From positions 1 to 31,335 of the forward strand of contig CAYGZM010000033.1 in the NCBI GenBank assembly GCA_964354365.1: DNA of 31,335 nucleotides. Reading direction: 5' to 3'. Origin of the DNA: CAYGZM01 sp964354365 (lineage in GTDB: Bacteria > Planctomycetota > Phycisphaerae > Sedimentisphaerales > Anaerobacaceae). The notes beneath the pieces are model-generated. The model saw nothing but the letters and a program-made list of their open reading frames with translations. It was not told the origin of the DNA and ran no database searches. The position numbers and the translations under genes were made by a program. Each line of letters starts with the position of its first letter. Position 1 is the first letter of the stretch. This document shows positions 15,736-23,895 of this stretch, in pieces.

Positions 15736-15822
15736 GTGTCTCTCGCACAAGGACTTACGCGCCGCATCCTCGCGCACGAAGGTTTTTTGAAAAGAGCCTA
15801 AAGAAAATGTATCCTTAAAGGC

Positions 15823-15844
15823 GATGTTCGTTTAAGCGAACATC
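15823..15844. repeat. Short perfect hairpin (8-bp stem)
   Basis: GATGTTCG and CGAACATC form an 8-bp stem around a 6-nt loop (TTTAAG), about 90 nt after the HTH gene. There is no T-run on either strand, so it is not a typical terminator. The rest of 15736-15884 has no visible gene. Confidence 0.45.
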
Positions 15845-15884
15845 CCGTTACCAGCCCACAGGAGGGTGGCGCCAGGTGTTTCTT

Positions 15885-16220
15885 TTAGGGGTCTTCATGG
15901 GATACTATCAAGCGAGAGAAGCGATGCGAAGCGGGATCGCCCGGTCCACAGTCGAGCGGATATTCGAAACGCTCGTCTCCGGCATGACGGACCTTGTGGC
16001 AAAAGAGACTCTCGAGGTTATCGACCTCGGTGAGGGGTAGCGTCAGCTTTTTCCCGTTCACACTTCGCCAGGTCCGCCCAAAGTCAGGCGTCTCGATGTA
16101 GATAAACCCTTTGTCCTGAACATGCCATGCCTGCATGTACGAGAAATTCGTCATCGGGACCTCGTTGCCATCCTCGATTTTCGTCGCAGGCGCCAACACG
16201 AACTCGCTTATATCGTACTG
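15885..16220 (-). pseudogene. Fragment of a BNR-repeat (sialidase-like fold) protein
   Basis: The open stretch reads DISEFVLAPATKIEDGNEVP, then MTNFSYMQAWHVQDKGFIYI, GRTWRSVNGKKLTLPLTEVD and onward. The GRTWRSVNGK element resembles an Asp-box (SxDxGxTW) and the AWHV segment resembles BNR_4-type proteins. A stop (TAG, at 16221-16223) precedes it without a good start codon, and only a GTG (16199) or an internal ATG is available. The tail (EYPLDCGPGDPASHRFS) is repeat-derived. At about 110 residues it covers only a small part of a propeller. I read it as a remnant, and it hints that a secreted glycan-active or glycan-binding protein once sat in this cluster. Confidence 0.5.
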
Positions 16221-16269
16221 CTATCAGGCATACTCAGGCATACGGCAGCTCGCTTGCCGCTCCAGGTAT

Positions 16270-17055
16270 CTACGCAATGTTGAAGTTCCGGCCGGTAGCT
16301 CGACTTATTTCTTCCACCGAAGCGCCGGCAAAGCCGATTCCCGGGTATTTCTCCGCCCGCAGCGTATCTATCTGACGTTTGACCGCTGTGAATTCCTTCG
16401 CCAGAAGCTCGTAGTCCTGCTCATCAATGATTTTCTTCATTGTCGCCTTGTCAATCATGCTGAACGACCCGCCGAGCACCAGGACCCCGGCCTCTATATA
16501 GTCGGGAATGTTACTCGGGTTGGTCCCGCCCGTCGGTACCAAGCTGATGATTTTGTGAAGAGGCGCATCAATCGCCTTGACAAAGGCCGGGCCGCCAAGC
16601 TGCTCGGCCGGGAATACCTTGCAAAAATTTGCCCCTTTGGAGAACTGATCGACCACTTCGGCCGCACTGCCGCATCCGGGCATCATTATGTACCTGCCGC
16701 CAAACTGCCGGTAGCTCTGGTCGCGAAACCCGACGGCCGAAACAAGATAGCAAGCGCCTGCATCTACAGCCTGCTGCACCGAAGGCAGCGGGTCTTGAGG
16801 ATTGGCCCTGTTGTAGATATCGAGCATCGCAGGGGCGTCAATCAGGCTCGCCGCGCCCGCCGCAAAATCGGGCAGCTCCTTGCGCAGCCGGGCGAGCTTC
16901 TCCAGGGGCTTGTTTATCCGACAGGTCACTTCCATATTGTTCAAGCCCGCCCCGATAAGCGACTCAGCCGTCCTGACAATATCGAGCTTGTCCTGATTGA
17001 ACACTAGGACAAATCCGTCTCTCAACAGCGTTGTAACCGTGCTCTTGATATCCAT
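16270..17055 (-). CDS. KDPG/KHG aldolase-family protein (extended)
   Basis: The 261-residue protein belongs to the class I 2-keto-3-deoxy-6-phosphogluconate/4-hydroxy-2-oxoglutarate aldolase family, which cleaves 2-keto-3-deoxy acids to pyruvate and an aldehyde. Seen: the catalytic Glu42 in MEVTCR, the Schiff-base Lys146 in NFCKVFPAEQLGG, and LVPTGGTNPSNIPDYIEAG. It is longer than the usual 205-215 residues, with an insertion around residues 71-92 (IDAPAMLDIYNRANPQDPLP) and a C-terminal extension of about 40 residues. The true substrate may therefore differ. The ATG at 17053-17055 follows GAGGCG. The gene precedes the FAD oxidoreductase region and follows the SDR across a repeat-filled spacer. 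Confidence 0.87.
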   Translation of the reverse strand: MDIKSTVTTLLRDGFVLVFNQDKLDIVRTAESLIGAGLNNMEVTCRINKPLEKLARLRKELPDFAAGAASLIDAPAMLDIYNRANPQDPLPSVQQAVDAGACYLVSAVGFRDQSYRQFGGRYIMMPGCGSAAEVVDQFSKGANFCKVFPAEQLGGPAFVKAIDAPLHKIISLVPTGGTNPSNIPDYIEAGVLVLGGSFSMIDKATMKKIIDEQDYELLAKEFTAVKRQIDTLRAEKYPGIGFAGASVEEISRATGRNFNIA

Positions 17056-17069
17056 GCCGACGCCTCTTT

Positions 17070-17216
17070 GAAGTGTAAAGTGCCTGAAGTTGAAAGTGTC
17101 TAAAGTGCAAAGTAGGCCCACTTTAGCTCACTTTAGCTCATTTTAGCTCATTTTAGCTCACTTTAATTCACTTTAGCTCACTTTAGTTCACTTTAGCTCA
17201 CTTTAGCTCACTTTTC
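17070..17216. repeat. Intergenic 10-bp-period array, copy 1
   Basis: A left part with AAAGTGCCTGAAGTTGAAAG and AAAGTGTCTAAAGTGCAAAG is joined by AGGCC to nine 10-bp units of CTTTAGCTCA (17121-17210). The units vary at the two bases after TTTAG and at the first base. The array fills the whole spacer between the SDR stop and the aldolase start. Confidence 0.9.
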
Positions 17217-18008
17217 TTACAGTCTCCTTAGATGAAATCCTCCGTCAACGTCTATAGCGCAGCCCGTCGAGAAATCGAGTCTGCCCTCGGCAATGGCGCC
17301 GACGGCGGCGGCTACGTCTTGCGGCCGGCCCCACCGCTTGATCGGCGTGAGCCCCTCGGCAATCAGCTTGTCATATTTGCCCTTGGCCGCACTGGTCATA
17401 TCCGTCGCTATTATGCCCGGGCTGATTTCAAACACCCCGATATTATATTCAGCCAGCCTATCGGCATAAAGCATTGTCATCATCCTCATACCGGCCTTGC
17501 TTATGCAGTACTCTCCGCGCGACGGCGAGCTCGTATAGGCGGAGATCGAGCCGATGTTCACAATCCGAAGCGCCCCCCGAGCACAGTCGAGGGGTCTATT
17601 GGAACTGTCCCGCCTCTGCTCCACCATCCAGTTGGCCACCTGCTGAGTCAGAAAGTAAGGCCCCTTGAGATTCATCCCGATGACCCTGTCAAAGCTCTCC
17701 TCGGTCGCTTCAAGAATATCCAGCCGTTTGAGCGGCGCCGCGCCGGCGTTATTCACCAGCATATCACACCTGCCGAACTTGCTCTTGGTTGTCTCAACGA
17801 GCCGACTCCGGTCTTCGGCCTTGCCGATGTCACCCTGTACAAATTCGCACCGCGCGCCAAGCCCCTCGGCCTCGGCTTTAGTCTCCGGCACCGCAGGTTG
17901 AACGCGGTTCACCACCAGGTCGTATCCCAAACGCGCTAACTCCAGCGCGATGGCTTTTCCGATGCCACGACTTGCGCCGGTAACAATTGCTACGGGCCTT
18001 TCCGCCAT
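17217..18008 (-). CDS. Short-chain dehydrogenase/reductase (FabG-like) with repeat insertion
   Basis: The 263-residue classical SDR has TGASRGIG (10-17), NNAG (86-89), and the catalytic set Asn113, Ser154, Tyr167, Lys171 (EYCISK). The C-terminal TGCAIDVDGG is also present. It is close to the 3-ketoacyl-ACP reductase-like group, but genes of this kind in catabolic clusters usually oxidise or reduce sugar acids or similar hydroxy compounds. The start ATG at 18006-18008 follows AAAGGACG. Residues about 132-147 (RRDSSNRPLDCARGAL) are encoded by a dispersed repeat and split the usual helix-to-strand step before IVNIGSISAY, though the catalytic residues remain. Both flanks are 10-bp arrays. Confidence 0.9.
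   Translation of the reverse strand: MAERPVAIVTGASRGIGKAIALELARLGYDLVVNRVQPAVPETKAEAEGLGARCEFVQGDIGKAEDRSRLVETTKSKFGRCDMLVNNAGAAPLKRLDILEATEESFDRVIGMNLKGPYFLTQQVANWMVEQRRDSSNRPLDCARGALRIVNIGSISAYTSSPSRGEYCISKAGMRMMTMLYADRLAEYNIGVFEISPGIIATDMTSAAKGKYDKLIAEGLTPIKRWGRPQDVAAAVGAIAEGRLDFSTGCAIDVDGGFHLRRL
17568..17615. repeat. Repeat insertion in the SDR gene
   Basis: On the gene strand the segment contains CCCCTCGACTGTGCTCGGGG. The pattern CCTCGAC-NNN-GCTCGGG also occurs in the element inside the FAD oxidoreductase gene (14098-14122). A related CTCGACTGTG stretch is in the BNR fragment (15945-15965), where it again reads PLDC. Confidence 0.7.
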
Positions 18009-18026
18009 CTCACGTCCTTTTCTGTC

Positions 18027-18163
18027 AGTTGAAAGTGAGCTAAAGTGAACTAAAGTGAACTAAAGTGACCTAAAGTGAGTTGACTTTGCACTTTAGACAC
18101 TTTCAACTTTAGGCACTCTCAACTTTAGTCACTTTAGTCACTTTCAACTTTAGGCACTTTGGG
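18027..18163. repeat. Intergenic 10-bp-period array, copy 2 (inverted)
   Basis: Five units of TAAAGTGAAC type (18031-18080) are followed by TTGACTTTGCACTTTAGACA and CTTTCAACTTTAGGCACT. This is the reverse-complement arrangement of copies 1, 3, 4 and 5. The array fills the spacer between the OYE-type gene and the SDR, and its two halves could pair into a long hairpin. Confidence 0.9.
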
Positions 18164-18164
18164 C

Positions 18165-20813
18165 TTATTTCTTTAAGAATTCGTCTATTTCCTTCGCCGC
18201 CCTCATTCCGTCCGCCACCGCGCCGACCACCGTCGAGGCCCCTCGCACAAGGTCCCCGCCGGCAAAAACCCCCGCCCGTGATGTTGCCAGGCTTCCCTGC
18301 CGCGTTTGGATAAGGCCGTTTTGCAATTCCACACCAGGCAGAATCTCCTCGATTTCCTTCGGCGTCTCTTGGCCTATCGCCTCGACGACAATATCCATAT
18401 CGAGATCATAACCGCTCGATTTCACGGGTTCCGGTTTGCGCCGACCCGAAGCGTCCGGCCGGCCCAATCTCGTCGGACAGACCTTTACGCCCGTGAGCTT
18501 GCCTTTTTTGCAGTTGAATCCAAGCGGCTGCGTTAGTATCAAGAAATGCACGCCCTCGTTCATTGCCCTGTCCCGCTCGGAGCTCCACGCCGGCATCTCC
18601 TTAAACGATCGGCGGTATATGACATAGACATCCTTGGCCCCGAGCCGTTTGGCCGTTACCGCAACATCCATCGCCGTATTACCGCCGCCAATCGCAGCCA
18701 CGCACTTGCCGGCAACGTCCAGCCCGCCCGGCTCTCTGGCCGCAGAGAGAAACTCCAGCGCACTCCACAGACCTTCAATATGCCTATCTTCATCGCTCAC
18801 ACGGACCGACTGCGGCAGGCCCATACCAATAAATGCGGCGTCGAAACCCTCTGCCATAATCGTATCAAGATTGAACCCGCCGTCCAGGTTCCGGCCAAGA
18901 CGCAAAACCATTCTCTCTTCGGGCACATCGCTGAAGACCGCCGCAATTTCATTATGCAGCGAAGCACTCTGCCTGTCCGCCGGGATCACCGATTCAATCA
19001 TCCCGCCGAATTCCCGGTTCTTATCGAAAATTGTCACGCTGTGCCCGGCCCCGACCAGCTTCGCCGCGCAGGCAAGACCCGCAGGGCCCGCGCCGATTAC
19101 AGCAACCTTTTTGCCGGTCTGCTCTGTGGGTATTTGCAGCCTCGACCAGCCCTTTTTGTTGGCCTCCTCGGCCAGATACATCTGTATCTCTGCAATGGGC
19201 AGAGGCCCGTCGCCAATGAACCTCTGCAGGCAGCTGCCCTCGCATTGCTGCTCGACAGGACACAGCCAGGCACAAATCTCCGGAAATACGTTGGATTCCC
19301 TTAGCACCTCATAAGCCGCCTGCTCCTCGCCGTCCAGGAACAGGCTGATGAATTTAGGAATATCGACGCCGGCAGGACAGCCCAACTGGCACGTCGGCTC
19401 CTGGCACTTCCTACACGCGGAGGCGAGCCGCGCCAGGTTGTCCCTGTCACTCATCCTGCCGCGCTCGAATATCGGCCCATACACCTCATTGTCCCGCACG
19501 ACGCAGCCCGTCATCCCCCCGTCGCGCATTATCTGCGTGCACGCGCTGCAGCCAACGCAGACCTTCTCCGGATACATCCTGCCTTTCGTAAGAATGTCCC
19601 TGGCGAAATCCGGGTATGCAAACGCCATCCGCCCGGCGCCGGCCAGGCTCACAAGGCCCTTCGCCTTGTTCGCCGCCGCCACGTTCGCAAACAGCGTCCG
19701 CAGCCAGCTATAGCCCGTCCCTACGATGGCTATGTCAGCGAATTCCTTCTGGATTTGGCCTGTCAGATTCACCAATCTGGCAACGCCAGCCAACGGATGC
19801 TCCGGCTCTTCGTATCCGCCGACTATCGGCTCATTGAAGGGCCTGCCGACGTGCGGATTATAATACGGATTTGCCACAGTGATATTAATCAGCCTGACCC
19901 CGCGCTGCCGTAGAAGCCCAATCAGCTTCTTAGGCTCGGCCAAATCCGGCTTGCTGTAATCATTTTTATCAACACCCCAGCCGTAGGGATAGGGTATGGC
20001 GTCATAAACGCCGAGCCTCGTAACCACCGCTTTGTCTTCACCAAGCTCCCGATGAATACCGTCAACGACATCCAATAAGAATCTCGTGCGGTTCTCGAAC
20101 GAGCCGCCGTATTTGCCCGGCCTGTTATGACAGGCAAGCAGCTCGTTAATCAGATAGCCGTGGCAGGATTTAACGTCCACCGCGTCGAACCCCGCCTCAA
20201 AGGCAATCCGCGCCGCCTCGACATAAGCATCCACAAGCCCATCGAGATACTCATCCGTCACGACAGGCCAATCGTCGGGTATCCTGCTCTTCCTGTTCGG
20301 ATCGGGCTTTTGCTGCGGAGCCAGCGGATCCCGGTAAGGGTCGCGCTGAGCAATCATCGGATGGGCGATGCCCTTGGGCTTGCTGTATCGGCCGGAATGG
20401 GTAAGCTGCATCACGATTGCGGGCCGGTGCTTGCGCCCCATACTCTCGGCAGCAACCTTTCGCATCCTCTTGGCCATCGCCGCAAAGCTGTCTTTGCTCT
20501 TTTCGTGGAGCCACAGCTGCCTCGGGTTGGCCCTGGCCTCCGGCGCAACCGCCGTCGCCTCAGCCCATAGCAGGCCCGCTCCGCCGGCGGCGAATCTCTC
20601 ATAACGTCTGACGGTCAGCCTGCCAGGCCGCCCCTCCGAATCACCGTCGCAGCCCTCCATAGGATGCACGGCCAGCGAATTCGGTATCACAAGCCCCCCG
20701 GCCTGCACCGGCCCAGCTAAAATCGAAATGTCCTCGGCTGCATCGACATCGACACCTAATCGGCGGCTCAATCCCTTCAAGTCTTCAACGCTGCTCAGTT
20801 GAAACTCCCACAT
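18165..20813 (-). CDS. Old yellow enzyme-GltD-type flavoprotein fusion (2,4-dienoyl-CoA reductase-like)
   Basis: The 882-residue protein has three parts. Residues about 28-405 form an OYE-type FMN barrel (MQLTHSGRYS, FDAVDVKSCHGYLINELL, NRTRFLLDVV). A 4Fe-4S site follows with Cys419, 422, 425 and 437. Residues about 460-550 form a GltD/DPYD-like module with two cysteine sets (467, 470, 475, 479; 514, 518, 524, 528). Residues about 568-880 form an FAD/NAD(P) oxidoreductase with GAGPAG (574-579), a second GGGNTAMD site, and GVFAGGDLVRG. It would pass electrons from NAD(P)H through FAD and Fe-S to FMN to reduce an activated C=C bond. Dienoyl-CoA reductases are normally about 670 residues and lack the extra cysteine module. 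The ATG at 20811-20813 has only a weak site. Confidence 0.88.
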   Translation of the reverse strand: MWEFQLSSVEDLKGLSRRLGVDVDAAEDISILAGPVQAGGLVIPNSLAVHPMEGCDGDSEGRPGRLTVRRYERFAAGGAGLLWAEATAVAPEARANPRQLWLHEKSKDSFAAMAKRMRKVAAESMGRKHRPAIVMQLTHSGRYSKPKGIAHPMIAQRDPYRDPLAPQQKPDPNRKSRIPDDWPVVTDEYLDGLVDAYVEAARIAFEAGFDAVDVKSCHGYLINELLACHNRPGKYGGSFENRTRFLLDVVDGIHRELGEDKAVVTRLGVYDAIPYPYGWGVDKNDYSKPDLAEPKKLIGLLRQRGVRLINITVANPYYNPHVGRPFNEPIVGGYEEPEHPLAGVARLVNLTGQIQKEFADIAIVGTGYSWLRTLFANVAAANKAKGLVSLAGAGRMAFAYPDFARDILTKGRMYPEKVCVGCSACTQIMRDGGMTGCVVRDNEVYGPIFERGRMSDRDNLARLASACRKCQEPTCQLGCPAGVDIPKFISLFLDGEEQAAYEVLRESNVFPEICAWLCPVEQQCEGSCLQRFIGDGPLPIAEIQMYLAEEANKKGWSRLQIPTEQTGKKVAVIGAGPAGLACAAKLVGAGHSVTIFDKNREFGGMIESVIPADRQSASLHNEIAAVFSDVPEERMVLRLGRNLDGGFNLDTIMAEGFDAAFIGMGLPQSVRVSDEDRHIEGLWSALEFLSAAREPGGLDVAGKCVAAIGGGNTAMDVAVTAKRLGAKDVYVIYRRSFKEMPAWSSERDRAMNEGVHFLILTQPLGFNCKKGKLTGVKVCPTRLGRPDASGRRKPEPVKSSGYDLDMDIVVEAIGQETPKEIEEILPGVELQNGLIQTRQGSLATSRAGVFAGGDLVRGASTVVGAVADGMRAAKEIDEFLKK

Positions 20814-20849
20814 AAAAACGCCTAAAATTTGAATTGCCTGAATTTTAGA

Positions 20850-20977
20850 GTGACTGAAGTGCCTAAAGTTAAGAGAGCCTAAAGTTATGGATTATTTCTT
20901 GAACTTTAGCTCACTTTAGTTCACTTTAGCTCACTTCAGCTCACTTCAACTCACTTTAGCTCACTTTAGCTCACTTC
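20850..20977. repeat. Intergenic 10-bp-period array, copy 3 (enters uvrA)
   Basis: The left part GTGCCTAAAGTTAAGAGAGC leads to six units of TCACTTTAGC (from about 20911) plus a partial unit. The array lies between uvrA and the OYE-type gene and crosses the 3' end of uvrA. Confidence 0.88.
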
Positions 20978-23881
20978 CAACTTGCCTTTCAGATACTTGG
21001 CCGTATAACTCTTTTTGTTCTCAACAATCTCCTCGGGCGCGCCTGCGACCACTACCTGCCCGCCGGCATCGCCGCCTTCAGGGCCAAGGTCTATTATATA
21101 GTCTGCCATCTTAATAACATCAAGATTATGCTCGATTACAACCACCGTATTGCCCATATCGCACAGCCGACACAATACGTTCAAGAGGTTGTGAATATCG
21201 GCGAAGTGCAGGCCCGTGGTAGGCTCATCCAGTATGTAGAGCGTGTGCCCCGTTGCCGCCTTGCCTAATTCCGCCGAGAGCTTGACCCGCTGGGCCTCGC
21301 CGCCCGAAAGCGTCGTTGAAGACTGCCCCAGTTGCATATAGCCAAGACCAACGTCCATAAGCGTTTGCAACACCCGCACAATCTTCGGAAAATTCGCAAA
21401 GAAATCAAGCGTATCGGCAATACGCATATCCAGAACGTCCGCGATATTCTTGCCTTTATATGTAACCTGCAGTGTCTCCGGATTGAACCTTGTGCCTTTG
21501 CAGCTCTGACACGTCACATAGACGTCCGGCAGGAAGTGCATCTCGATCTTCTTGGTTCCCTGCCCTTTGCAGGATTCACAGCGTCCGCCCTTGACGTTGA
21601 AGCTGAATCGGCCCGGCTTATAACCGCGAATCTTCGCCTCCCGCGTCATCGAGAACAATTTTCGCATAAGGTCAAATACGCCGGTGTAAGTCGCCGGATT
21701 GCTTCGCGGCGTCTTTCCGATAGGCGACTGGTCTATCTCTATGACCTTATCGACCTGGGAAGTGCCTATGATGTTCTTATGCCTGCCGGGCCGCTCGCGG
21801 GATTGATACAGCCTGCGCTTCAAGGCACGCAGCAGAATCTGGCTGACTAAGGTGCTCTTGCCCGAGCCCGATACGCCCGTCACGCAGGTAAATACTCCAA
21901 GCGGAAACTTGACATCGATATCCTTGAGATTGTTCTCCGCCGCGCCCTTCACCTCGATGCTCCTGCCCAGGCTGTATTTCCTTCTCTTGATCGGCAGCGA
22001 GATGCTCTTTCTCCCGCTCAAATACTCGCCCGTCAGCGACCTCTCGCAGCGCGCAATGTCATCCAGGCTTCCCTGCGCAACGACTTCGCCTCCGTGCGTC
22101 CCGGCCGCCGGCCCTATGTCGATAATATGGTCCGCGCTGCGTATGATATCCTCATCGTGCTCGACCACTATGACCGTGTTGCCAAGCCGCGTGAGCCGCT
22201 GCAGTATCCCAAGCAGCCGCTCGTTGTCGCGCTTGTGCAGACCTATGGTCGGCTCATCGAGGACGTAACAGACGCCCACCAAACCGCTGCCCACCTGCGT
22301 CGCCAGCCGAATTCGCTGCGCCTCGCCGCCGGCGAGCGTGCTGCTCATCCTGTCCAATGTCAGATAGCCCAGCCCGACGTCAACCATGAACTTGAGCCTC
22401 GCTTTTATCTCCTTGACCGCCTGGGCGGCAATCACGGACTTTTCTTTATCCAATTTCAGCTTGTTGAAAAACTGCAGCGCGTCTTCAATGCTCAGCGAGG
22501 CCAGCTGATTTATGCTCTTGCCTCCGATGGTTACGCAAGTAGCTTCGGGCCGCAGGCGGGCGCCCTGGCACTTCTGGCAGGGCTGTTCGGAAAGATAACC
22601 GTGGAGCCTGGCCTTGACGTATTCGCTGGCCGTGTTCTCCCACCGCCTTGTCAAATTCGGGATGACCCCCTCAAATCCTAAACCGTATTTTCCCTCGTCG
22701 GCCGGCGTCGTCCCGTACAGCAGAATCCTCCTGTATTCACTCGGTATCTGCTCGAATGGAACCGCCTTGCTGATGCCTACTCTCTTGCAGAATCTCTTAA
22801 TCAGGCGGTTATAGAAGATATTCATTCTCTTGCCGCCCTTGCGCCAGGCATCGACGGCGCCGTTCTCCAGCGAGACGCCCTTGTCGGGCACTATCAGGTC
22901 GGGGTCGAATTCGAGAATCGTACCCAAGCCGTCGCAGCTTTTGCACGCCCCGTACGGGCTGTTGAAACTGAAAAGCCGGGGCGACAGCTCCTCAAGACAC
23001 GCCTGAGGATGTTTGGGGCAGGCGAACTTCTCGCTGTAGATAACCTCCTTCCACTTGCCCTCAGCGGTTAGCGGACAGCGTTTAGCGGATAGTTCTTTTC
23101 TATCCGCTATCCGCTCTACGCTATACGCTGTCGCTTTTAGGGGTTCCTGCACAAGCACCAGGACGATTCCATCGGCTAATTTCAGCGCCGTCTCCACCGA
23201 GTCGGCCAGCCGAATGCGAACCGAATCCTTGATTACGAGCCTATCAACCACCGCCGCGATGTTGTGCTTCTTGTTCTTGTCCAAAGCCGGTATTCCGCTT
23301 CCTCTGGATACATCGTAAATCGCCCCGTCAACGCGAACTCGCACGAAACCCTCTCGCTGAATATCGGCGAAAATCTCTTTATGCTCGCCCTTCTTGCCGC
23401 GCACCAGCGGCGCACAGACCTGCACTTTGGTCTCCTCGGGCCGCTCAAGTATCAGCTCGACTATTTGTGACGAATGTTGGCTCGTAATCTCCCTGCCGCA
23501 CACCCAGCAGTGCGGCTGACCCACACGTGCAAAAAGCACCCTGAAATAATCGTAAATCTCGGTCGTTGTGGCGACAGTAGAGCGGGGATTGCCCCCGGCC
23601 CGCCGCTGCTCAATCGCTATCGTCGGCGGAAGACCCGTGATATCCGAGACCGCGGGCTTTTGCATCTGCTCGAGGAACTGCCTGGCATACGCGCTGAGCG
23701 ATTCGACATACTTCCTGCGCCCCTCCGCATAGACCGTATCGAATGCAAGCGAGCTCTTGCCCGAGCCGCTTATCCCCGTAATCACGACAAGCTTGTCGCG
23801 TGGAATGCTCAGGTTGATGTTCTTGAGGTTGTGCTCAGACGCCCCCGTTATCTCAATCGCCTTTTCCACCTTTTTGCCCAT
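20966..23881 (-). CDS. uvrA: Excinuclease ABC subunit A, with in-frame repeat insertion
   Basis: UvrA is the damage-recognition ATPase of nucleotide excision repair. The 971-residue product shows both ABC units: Walker A GISGSGKSSLAFDT and GVSGSGKSTLV, signatures LAGGEAQRIRLATQ and LSGGEAQRVKLSAEL, and zinc-module cysteines (FACPKHPQAC, GACKSCDGLG; GRCESCKGQGTKKIEM). Most UvrAs are 930-950 residues. The excess fits residues about 249-273 (YSVERIADRKELSAKRCPLT), which come from a heptad/palindromic repeat just before the first zinc module. The last residues and stop codon (EVS, TAA) are made from a 10-bp repeat unit. The ATG at 23879-23881 follows AAAAGG. UvrA's partners are not in the window. 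Confidence 0.96.
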   Translation of the reverse strand: MGKKVEKAIEITGASEHNLKNINLSIPRDKLVVITGISGSGKSSLAFDTVYAEGRRKYVESLSAYARQFLEQMQKPAVSDITGLPPTIAIEQRRAGGNPRSTVATTTEIYDYFRVLFARVGQPHCWVCGREITSQHSSQIVELILERPEETKVQVCAPLVRGKKGEHKEIFADIQREGFVRVRVDGAIYDVSRGSGIPALDKNKKHNIAAVVDRLVIKDSVRIRLADSVETALKLADGIVLVLVQEPLKATAYSVERIADRKELSAKRCPLTAEGKWKEVIYSEKFACPKHPQACLEELSPRLFSFNSPYGACKSCDGLGTILEFDPDLIVPDKGVSLENGAVDAWRKGGKRMNIFYNRLIKRFCKRVGISKAVPFEQIPSEYRRILLYGTTPADEGKYGLGFEGVIPNLTRRWENTASEYVKARLHGYLSEQPCQKCQGARLRPEATCVTIGGKSINQLASLSIEDALQFFNKLKLDKEKSVIAAQAVKEIKARLKFMVDVGLGYLTLDRMSSTLAGGEAQRIRLATQVGSGLVGVCYVLDEPTIGLHKRDNERLLGILQRLTRLGNTVIVVEHDEDIIRSADHIIDIGPAAGTHGGEVVAQGSLDDIARCERSLTGEYLSGRKSISLPIKRRKYSLGRSIEVKGAAENNLKDIDVKFPLGVFTCVTGVSGSGKSTLVSQILLRALKRRLYQSRERPGRHKNIIGTSQVDKVIEIDQSPIGKTPRSNPATYTGVFDLMRKLFSMTREAKIRGYKPGRFSFNVKGGRCESCKGQGTKKIEMHFLPDVYVTCQSCKGTRFNPETLQVTYKGKNIADVLDMRIADTLDFFANFPKIVRVLQTLMDVGLGYMQLGQSSTTLSGGEAQRVKLSAELGKAATGHTLYILDEPTTGLHFADIHNLLNVLCRLCDMGNTVVVIEHNLDVIKMADYIIDLGPEGGDAGGQVVVAGAPEEIVENKKSYTAKYLKGKLEVS
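23063..23135. repeat. Heptad/palindromic repeat inserted in frame in uvrA
   Basis: A perfect 9-bp stem (AGCGGATAG 23084-23092, CTATCCGCT 23100-23108) with a 7-nt loop forms the centre. Flanking TAGCGGA/AGCGTATAGCG-type heptads extend the imperfect inverted repeat over about 73 nt. It encodes about 25 extra residues of UvrA. Confidence 0.82.
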
Positions 23882-23895
23882 ATTGCCTTTTCAAC

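Noticed and set aside
15364..15777. Minus-strand 137-codon frame
   Set aside because: Antisense to the HTH gene, whose LuxR-type sequence is clear.
16135..17007. 290-codon plus-strand frame
   Set aside because: Antisense to the KDPG-aldolase-like gene; no domain seen.
17121..17210. CRISPR array
   Set aside because: Units are 10 bp and directly adjacent with no unique spacers; no cas genes.
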